Assembly (NCBI GenBank): GCA_951813605.1
Contig: OX638379.1
Span: 3,218,062-3,282,061, forward strand
DNA length: 64,000 nt
Direction of reading: 5' to 3'
Origin: an uncultured Bryobacterales bacterium
GTDB lineage: Bacteria > Acidobacteriota > Terriglobia > Bryobacterales > UBA6623
Part shown: positions 58,553 through 64,000 of the stretch, piece by piece
How positions within the stretch are numbered: the first letter of the stretch is position 1
How the letters are laid out: each line of letters starts with the position of its first letter
The notes under the pieces: generated by a model
The model's database searches: none
What the model saw: only the letters and a program-made list of their open reading frames with translations
Told to the model about the DNA's origin: nothing
Made by a program: the position numbers and the translations under genes

Positions 58553-59590
58553 GGCTCAATTAGCGAAACGTATGCATTGGGGTGTCATTGAGGCCACCAA
58601 GCAGCTACGAGGGGACGCCTCTCGCACCAATCCGACCTGCTGAAACCAGCGCAGGTAGCTGTCCAAGTACTTCGTCGCTACCCCCCGAAACGGTTGCAGA
58701 AACGCTGTCAATTGTTGGTGCCGATTGTTCACCGTTTGGATGTGATAGCTCCCGCGCACCCGCATGCCCGCCGACACGTTCACCGCCTCGTGCTGGACCC
58801 CCAGCCGCCGGGCACAGCCCGGATACGCTCGACCGCCGTCGCTCAGCAGCACCGCGTCGCTGGCCAGCAGCGGCTCCAGCGCGGCCTGCAAACTCGCCTG
58901 GCTCACTCTCTTCAGCACTTGGCCCGCGGTCGCGCCCCCGCGCGCGGCGGCCAGCAGCACCGGCACCTGCTGCTTGGACAGGCCCCGCTGCCGGGCCCGC
59001 CCGCCCCGCCGCCGGGCCTTCCGCTCTAGCTTCCGCTCGCCCTTGCGGCTCTCCAGCACATACGTTTCGTCCGCTTCCACCAGCCCTGCCAGCCGCCCCG
59101 CCAACTGTCCCGCCTGCGCCATGAAGCGATGCCGCCAGCGAAACGCGGTCGTGACCGCCACCCCGCAGCGCTGCGCCGACTGCCGGACCGATTCCCGCTC
59201 CACCAATGAGCGCCCCAACGCCAGCCAGCGCTGCTTGTGATGCAATCCAGACAGCGCCGTGCCGCTCAAGGCATTGAACGTCTTGCCGCACTGCTTGCAA
59301 CTGTAGCGGCGCAACCCGCGCGTCTTGCCGCGGCGCACTGCCCCGCCGGCCTGGCAGTGCCGACAGCGCCGCTCGGCGTCAATTTGCAGTTCAATCGCGG
59401 CCACCGCCGCAGCCCCTTCGCTGCGCTCTTGCACGGCCTGCTCGAGTTGCCACCACTGCGCTTCCGTTAAGCGGTCCAACCCCGCCAGCCAACTCTGGAA
59501 TCTCTCGTTCGTCATGGGACACGATCCTCCTGCACCTAAAAGAATTATACCAAATATCGAACAAAATGCATACGTTTCGCTAATTGAGCC
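58553..59590 (-). mobile_element. IS1595-family insertion sequence, nested in IS1380 type
   Basis: The element is 1038 bp. The termini share 26 bp of perfect inverted repeat starting GGCTCAATTAGCGAAACGTA. Exact 8-bp duplications TAAAACAT flank it. It lies between the left end and the transposase gene of the IS1380-type element. Its transposase frame is open, so it is the youngest layer of this nest. Confidence 0.93.
58556..59515 (-). CDS. IS1595-family transposase
   Basis: A 319-residue protein from ATG 59515 (a longer frame reaches 59680 across the IS end and is ignored). Zinc-ribbon CRHCQAGGAVRRG and CKQCGKTFNALSG, then the DDE/N core: GLVEADETYVLES (Asp), AVLLSDGGRAYPGC (Asp) and HIQTVNNRHQQLTAFLQPF (Asn region). 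It differs strongly from the transposase at 25472, so these are two separate lineages of one family. Confidence 0.92.
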   Translation of the reverse strand: MTNERFQSWLAGLDRLTEAQWWQLEQAVQERSEGAAAVAAIELQIDAERRCRHCQAGGAVRRGKTRGLRRYSCKQCGKTFNALSGTALSGLHHKQRWLALGRSLVERESVRQSAQRCGVAVTTAFRWRHRFMAQAGQLAGRLAGLVEADETYVLESRKGERKLERKARRRGGRARQRGLSKQQVPVLLAAARGGATAGQVLKRVSQASLQAALEPLLASDAVLLSDGGRAYPGCARRLGVQHEAVNVSAGMRVRGSYHIQTVNNRHQQLTAFLQPFRGVATKYLDSYLRWFQQVGLVREASPRSCLVASMTPQCIRFAN

Positions 59591-59598
59591 TAAAACAT
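59591..59598. repeat. Target-site duplication of the nested IS1595-type element (TAAAACAT), right
   Basis: Identical to 58545-58552, directly after the right inverted repeat. Confidence 0.92.
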
Positions 59599-59600
59599 TT

Positions 59601-60962
59601 ATGGAGAAAACGTTAGCGCCACGGAAGACAAGCAGCCCTCCGGTTACAGAGTGTACCCAATCCAGCCTCTCGTTTGCCAAGCATGTTCGCCGCCAAGTTA
59701 CCGCTCAGTTTGACGGCGGAATGATCAGCTCCGACGGCGGCGCTGTGCTGTTGCGCGAGGTCGACCGCCGCATCAACTTGCGGCCGCGGCTGGCCGACTG
59801 CTTCGAAGATCACCGCGACCCCAAGTTCATCGAGCACCAGGTCGGCGAACTGCTGGCCCAACGCGTCTACGCGCTGGCGCTGGGCTACGAAGAGCTCAAC
59901 GCTCACGACCAGCCGCTGGCCGGCAAGAGCACGCTGCACCGGCTGGAACGCACGACCGATGGCACCGACCGCTACAAGAAGATCCGCTGCGACCCCGCAG
60001 CGGTCGACCGCTTGCTGGCGGACATTTTCGTGGAAGCGCACAGCGAAGCGCCCCAGCAGAGCATTCTCGACATCGACGCCACCGACACGCCGCTGCACGG
60101 GCAACAAGAGGGGCGTTTTTTTCACGGTTACTACGGGCATTATTGCTACCTGCCGCTGTACATTTTCAGCGGCCAGCACGTGTTGTGCGCGCGGCAGCGG
60201 GTGGCCAGTCAAGACGCGGCGGCGGGCAGTGTCGAGGAGCTGAAGAGGATCGTCAGCCAGATCCGCAAAGCCTGGCCGGAAGGGAAGATCGTGCTGCGGG
60301 CCGACGCCGGGTTTTGCCGTGAGGAGCTGCTGAGCTGGTGCGCGCAGCAGCAGTGGCTGGACTATCTCGGGGGGCTGGCGCGCAACCCGCGCTTGCGGAA
60401 AATGATCGAGGACGAGATGGCCCAGGCCGCCGAGCAACAACAGCAGACGGGCGAGCCGGCGCGGGTGTTTGCCGAGCTGGCGTAGCAGACGCTAGAGAGC
60501 TGGAGCCGGGCGCGGCGGGTGGTGGCCAAGGCGGAGCAGTTGGAAGGCAAGCAGAACCCGCGCTACGTGGTGACGTCGCTGGACGCCGCGAGCTGGCCGG
60601 CCCAGCAGTTGTACGAAGACCTCTATTGCCAGCGCGGGGCGGCGGAGAACCGCATCAAGGAGCAGTTGAGTTTGTTCGCCGACCGCATGAGCACCGAGAC
60701 GCTGCGGGCCAACCAACTGCGCTCATACTTGTCGACGCTGGCGTATGTGATGATGCTGGCGCTGAGGCGGCTGGGGCGGCGGGGGACGAGCTGGGAGCGG
60801 GCGCAGACGGAGACGATCCGGCGGGTGCTGCTGAAGATCGGAACGCAGGTGAAGATCAGCGTGCGGCGGGTGCGTTTATCGCTGTCGAGCGGTTATGCGT
60901 CTGGGCAGGCGTTGGCGGCGGTGTATCGGGCGCTGCGTCCGCCGGGATTGGCAACTGCTTGA
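59601..60962 (+). pseudogene. IS1380-family transposase with internal TAG
   Basis: From ATG 59601: QFDGGMISSDGGAVLLREVD, RVYALALGYEELNAHD, LDIDATDTPLHGQQEGRFFH, YLPLYIFSGQHVLCARQRVA and LRADAGFCREELLSWC (catalytic Asp residues) are family hallmarks. TAG at 60483-60485 follows FAELA, where relatives have a sense codon (often Tyr); the frame goes on as SWSRARRVVAKAEQL and AENRIKEQLSLFADRMSTET to 60962. Without readthrough the C-terminal catalytic Glu would be lost. Confidence 0.85.
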
Positions 60963-61017
60963 TAACACAGGGCGAAAAAATGGCCGCTGCTAGGGAGCGG
61001 CATGGCGAAGTGTTTCT

Positions 61018-61040
61018 AAAATCGGGGGAAACCCGAAAAA
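61018..61040. terminator. Possible bidirectional terminator hairpin
   Basis: TCGGG (61022-61026) pairs with CCCGA (61032-61036) around a 5-nt loop, with A-runs on both sides giving a T-run on either strand. It lies after the IS1380 transposase gene. The stem is short. Confidence 0.3.
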
Positions 61041-61199
61041 CGGACTTTTCGAGGGCCGTGATCAGCCTATGGGCGCCATTTCCGGGCCAAAATTGGCAGC
61101 CTCGATCGCCCGTCCAGAGCCCCTCGCCCCCGCGCCGAGGATGATTCCGACTTGCAGCCCAAATTTCGGCCCTGGCGGAGCTGCTGTGAGAAATGCAGG

Positions 61200-61203
61200 C
61201 TAG
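61200..61203. repeat. CTAG, probable target duplication of the IS1380-type element (right)
   Basis: Matches 58494-58497 at the outer edge of the right inverted repeat. Confidence 0.5.
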
Positions 61204-61650
61204 AGCCGGACCACACCGGTAGGGGCGAGCAACGGCGGAACCGGGTTTCGGCTGGAAGGGGGCCGACGCGAAGTTCCCCGCCTCCAATCGATCATCGAGC
61301 TGGTCGAGCCTTGGCGGATCGACGCCTTAGACAAGTCCGCCGCAAACGGGGCAGCCCGAAACGCCGGCGGTTCCGGCGCTTGTGATTCGGGGGTCATGCC
61401 TCGCCGCAAGACATTGTTCGGCAACAGCTTGAACGGGTTGTACTGGAGCCGACGTTGCGTCTTCCGGAAGTTCGCCACCCCGTCGTCCGGTGTCACCGTC
61501 CTTCTCATTGAGACAACATTGACGTGCGGCGGGTCTTCACTCGACGTCCGGGCAACGCGCAGTGGAGACGCTTCGCATCACGTCCCGCAGCGCAGGGCCT
61601 TGGCCGATTCGGGTGAGTCCCTCAACTCGCTCGTGGCGCTTCGAACGCAT
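61204..61650. other. Intergenic, no supported gene
   Basis: About 450 nt between the IS1380-type element and the hydrolase gene; no recognisable coding motif. Confidence 0.4.
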
Positions 61651-62751
61651 TTAGCGCGCAAGTACGCGCAGGTCGCGATCCAGTTCCACGACCGCGGTGC
61701 CGAATCCGCTCCCGGCCCGCCAGGCGTAGCGGACGTCGAAGATCGATACGCGATGACCCTCCTCGGTTTCCTCGACACGGTAGGCCGGGAAGCGCTTCCA
61801 CGTGGCCAGCCCTCGGACGTGAGGGGCGGCGAGCGCGGCCTGCACGATGGGGCCTTCGCCGCCCCAATCAACGGGAGGAGCGGTGATGCGAACGGGCTCG
61901 GCCGACGACCAGTCGACTTCCAGGAGACGGTAGCGCGTGCCGCTAGCGACCACGATGTTGCGGCGCAACGGGTTGCCCGGCACAGGGCTCGCCATGACCT
62001 CCGCCGGAGCGTCGCCGCGTTCGGCCTGCCACTTGGCCACCTGCCACTCCGCGAGCTGCGACCCGGTGATCATGATCGCGATAAAGAGGCCCGTCGCCGA
62101 GATGCAGAGGGTGGCGAGCAGAGCGATCTGCTGTTGCAAGTACCCGGAGAGGCGCAGCCAGACAATCGCGGCCACCCCTGTGCACCACAGGAGCTTGGGC
62201 GCGAAGGGAAGGCCTTCGAACCCGGCGACGAGCGAGGTGGTTGCGAGTCCGAGCAGCATCCAGCCGGCGGATCCGACGAGCGTGGCGCTACGGGCGAGGA
62301 CCACCGGCGCACCCAGCATCAACCAGACCCAGGGGTCGACAATGAAAAGCGCGTCGCCGTAGAACCACGTATTGTCGAACGGCATCAGGAAGCGGACCCC
62401 GTACGTGTTGAGCCAGTCGAGCGCCGGGTGCGAGGCAACCGCTAGGGTACTGAGTCCGAGTAGCGGGCCGACCCGCGCCCGAGGCTCCTGTCCCCGCCAG
62501 CGTGCGAGGGCACGATCGAGCAGCAGCAGCGCGAGTGTCAGGACAACGGGCAGGACTGCCACCGCCAGCACCCCGTGGGTCCAGCCGCGCCGGACTGCCA
62601 GCGCCAGATCACGGTCCACCAGCATCGTGACCGCGTCGATGTCCGGCAGGTTGCTGCCGAGGATCAGGGCGGGAGCGGCCAGCGGAGTCGAGTCCCTGAG
62701 CCGAGTCTCCGCGAGTGCAGCTCCCGCCAGGGTGTGGGCAAGTGGGTCCAT
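61651..62751 (-). CDS. Membrane-bound metal-dependent hydrolase (YdjM/DUF457 family)
   Basis: The protein has 366 residues. The N-terminus has the family hallmark DPLAHTLAGAALAE with an early His, then LILGSNLPDIDAVT (Asp-x-Asp), RRGWTHGVLAV (His) and SHPALDWLNTYG (His, Asp): the usual metal ligand set. Five or six hydrophobic helices follow, then a soluble C-terminal domain (about residues 240-366). The family is annotated as hydrolases related to phospholipase C folds; the substrate is unknown. It is monocistronic. Confidence 0.8.
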   Translation of the reverse strand: MDPLAHTLAGAALAETRLRDSTPLAAPALILGSNLPDIDAVTMLVDRDLALAVRRGWTHGVLAVAVLPVVLTLALLLLDRALARWRGQEPRARVGPLLGLSTLAVASHPALDWLNTYGVRFLMPFDNTWFYGDALFIVDPWVWLMLGAPVVLARSATLVGSAGWMLLGLATTSLVAGFEGLPFAPKLLWCTGVAAIVWLRLSGYLQQQIALLATLCISATGLFIAIMITGSQLAEWQVAKWQAERGDAPAEVMASPVPGNPLRRNIVVASGTRYRLLEVDWSSAEPVRITAPPVDWGGEGPIVQAALAAPHVRGLATWKRFPAYRVEETEEGHRVSIFDVRYAWRAGSGFGTAVVELDRDLRVLAR

Positions 62752-63214
62752 CGATGGGAGGAGGATGCACGCTTGCGTGCGCGGCCAAGTTCCGGGCGCG
62801 CAAGTTGATCGGATCCAGTTCGATCTTCAGGATAGGCTCTCGACTCGGGGAGAGGCATTCCCGCGGTGCACTCCCCCTCCCGTGGCAGCAGGCACGGTCA
62901 GGGAGCCTTCACCGAGATTTCCTGCGGACGCACCCGGTCCTGAGTGCCGCTGGAAGGCTCCCGCCGCATCCCGCTGGACGGAGGCGCGCTGCACTTATGC
63001 GCCAACCATCCGCACGCGCCCCGGGTGCCCGGGAGGCTCTGCATTCGCTCCAGATAGCGCCTGGCGCGTCGCCCGGAACGGCCTCCACGGCCTGGACCGC
63101 GAGGCCCGGGGAGCGTTCGCCCAACGAGTGACAGCCCAAAAACGGGTCCTGCCTAGCTCTCGGGCCGGGGCCTGTCGATGTAGTGAATCTCGACCGGTCT
63201 CATGAGTCTGGTGA
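62752..63214. other. Intergenic, no supported gene
   Basis: About 460 nt upstream of the antitoxin remnant; no gene, tRNA or repeat identified. The missing N-terminal part of the antitoxin would have been here. Confidence 0.4.
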
Positions 63215-63328
63215 GCAATACGAGCGTCAGTTGAAGATCAACTTGGAGAATGCTTCGAGCCCTTCGGCGGTGTGGAGTTCGAACTACCGGTACGCAAACC
63301 GATGCGCGAGCCTCCCGATTTCAGTTGA
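63215..63328 (+). pseudogene. FitA/VapB-like antitoxin, C-terminal remnant
   Basis: Directly upstream of the VapC gene the frame reads FEPFGGVEFELPVRKPMREP then PDFS and stops at 63326-63328. F-x-x-x-GGV-x-x-ELP-x-R-x-P-REPPDF is the toxin-wrapping tail of FitA-type antitoxins. An in-frame TGA at 63212 lies just before it and no RHH DNA-binding domain is found upstream. Confidence 0.6.
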
Positions 63329-63337
63329 GGCTCGCGG

Positions 63338-63760
63338 ATGTTCGTTCTCGACACCAACGGGGTGTCCGAGTTGATGCGCCCGGCACCTGATCCCGTGATC
63401 GCATCCTGGGTCTCAGAACGGGCGACATCGACACTCTTTCTGACGACGGTTACCGAGGTGGGGTTGCGCTTTGGCCTTGCGGTTATGCCAACGGGCAAGC
63501 GTCGGGACGGCCTTGCCGGTGCGTTCAAGCGCATGCTGGAAACGGGCTTTGCGAACCGCGTCCTGCCGTTCGATAGCGTCGCGGCGCGCGCCTATGCCGA
63601 GATCGCGGCCGCGCGACGCCGTCTCGGCCGGCCGATCCCGGAAGCCGATTGCCAGATCGCGGCAATCGCTCGGTCACGCGGCATGGCAGTGGCGACTCGC
63701 AATATTCGGGATTTCATGGATACGGGGATAGAAATCCCTAACCCATGGAAGGGCGCATGA
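63338..63760 (+). CDS. VapC/FitB-type PIN-domain toxin
   Basis: A 140-residue protein. The PIN domain is complete: MFVLDTNGVSELMRPAPD (Asp), TTVTEVGLRFGLAVMP (Glu), PIPEADCQIAAIARSRG (Glu/Asp) and VATRNIRDFMDTGIEIPNPW (Asn/Asp). It matches the FitB branch, a type II toxin RNase. Its antitoxin gene lacks the DNA-binding half, so the toxin may be without normal repression; it could be silenced or inactive. Confidence 0.87.
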   Translation: MFVLDTNGVSELMRPAPDPVIASWVSERATSTLFLTTVTEVGLRFGLAVMPTGKRRDGLAGAFKRMLETGFANRVLPFDSVAARAYAEIAAARRRLGRPIPEADCQIAAIARSRGMAVATRNIRDFMDTGIEIPNPWKGA

Positions 63761-63882
63761 GCGACACTACCGCGGCCGTGGATTCGAAAGACTGCGTTGG
63801 CAAGACCCGCATGAGGGCCACCTTCACCACGCGAGACGGCGACTCCGTGGGGGCCCTTTGCGCCTACGTGAAGAAGCGGTAG
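63757..63882 (+). CDS. Short frame overlapping the VapC stop
   Basis: ATG 63757 overlaps the VapC stop by 4 nt and encodes 41 residues (TRMRATFTTRDGDSVGALCA) to TAG 63882. The ATGA junction supports translation, but no family is recognised and the frame could be chance. Confidence 0.25.
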   Translation: MSDTTAAVDSKDCVGKTRMRATFTTRDGDSVGALCAYVKKR

Positions 63883-64000
63883 GCCGGCGAAGGCGGGCTC
63901 TAGACGCCTGTCTCGTCCAGTCGTCGTTCGGCGCGTCGGAGGTATCTGATGCGCAAATGGCACCAAAGAGGCCGCTTGGAGATCGGTGACAGCCTCCGAA

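Larger units (their letters stand above)
58498..61199 (+). mobile_element. IS1380-type insertion sequence, split by an IS1595-type element
   Basis: Ends CCCGGAAATCTCACAA and, inverted, CCTGCATTTCTCACAG agree at about 11 of 16 positions. Without the nested 1038-bp element and its duplicated 8 bp the length is 1656 bp, normal for IS1380. The transposase gene has an internal amber codon, so the element is probably immobile. Confidence 0.65.

Noticed and set aside
53180..60485. Amber/ochre recoding of the prophage genes
   Set aside because: Host genes such as rnhA and the DUF1501 gene end with TAG, and no suppressor tRNA was seen in the window; ordinary pseudogenisation is more likely. Kept only as a low-priority finding.

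Overview
The window is high-GC bacterial chromosome with Gram-negative traits (periplasmic binding proteins, an RND-type adaptor, a Tat-exported DUF1501 protein, a TonB-receptor fragment). The mix of a DUF1549/DUF1553 plus DUF1501 pair, a DUF6599-type protein, a DUF3604 protein and an Oar-like TonB-receptor tail suggests an uncultured Acidobacteriota-like organism. This assignment is inferred from gene content; no 16S gene or other taxonomic marker was tested.

Region 1 (1-30.7 kb) is mostly ordinary chromosome: BtuF-like tail, HtrA protease, coaE, tRNA-Gln, HlyD-type adaptor, a BrxR/CapW-like WYL regulator, the DUF1549/DUF1553-DUF1501 pair, surE, an ArgD-type aminotransferase, an enolase-superfamily enzyme, an M24 peptidase, rnhA, a CDP-alcohol phosphatidyltransferase, secA with an overlapping DUF6599-like gene, DinB-like and NIPSNAP proteins, a CurA-like oxidoreductase, an ACT-DUF5612 protein, an rbfA-apbE gene fusion and a radical SAM protein. 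A DUF3604 gene is split by an intact IS1595-type element with a perfect 8-bp target duplication. Several genes have a -10-like box 6-9 nt upstream of the start codon and no room for a ribosome-binding site, which points to leaderless mRNAs.

Region 2 (31.0-44.5 kb) is a genomic island in the 3' end of tRNA-Cys. A 46-bp copy of the tRNA 3' end recurs at 44464-44509, giving attL and attR. Inside are an HsdM methylase fused in frame to a PIN-domain toxin, a candidate PIN antitoxin, a two-TRD HsdS (no HsdR), a coupled pair of small unknown genes cut by an IS3 element, an IS66 remnant, a very large reverse transcriptase-nitrilase (DRT/UG class) and a ParA remnant. This reads as a compact anti-phage island. 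The RT gene carries a 4-nt tandem duplication directly after its motif A Asp codon. Removing one copy restores a 1470-residue protein.

Region 3 (44.5-64 kb) is decaying accessory DNA: a solute-binding protein, a broken M16 peptidase, an integrase C-terminal fragment abutting a frameshifted tape-measure gene, a contractile-tail module (CIS-tube-like protein, LysM-like baseplate protein, gpD, M15 endopeptidase, single-TM protein, GGCT) with a HigBA-like toxin-antitoxin pair and a TonB-receptor fragment set into it, an IS1595-type element nested in an IS1380-type element, a membrane metal-dependent hydrolase and a VapC-type toxin with a truncated antitoxin. Several genes here have in-frame stops, frameshifts or deletions.
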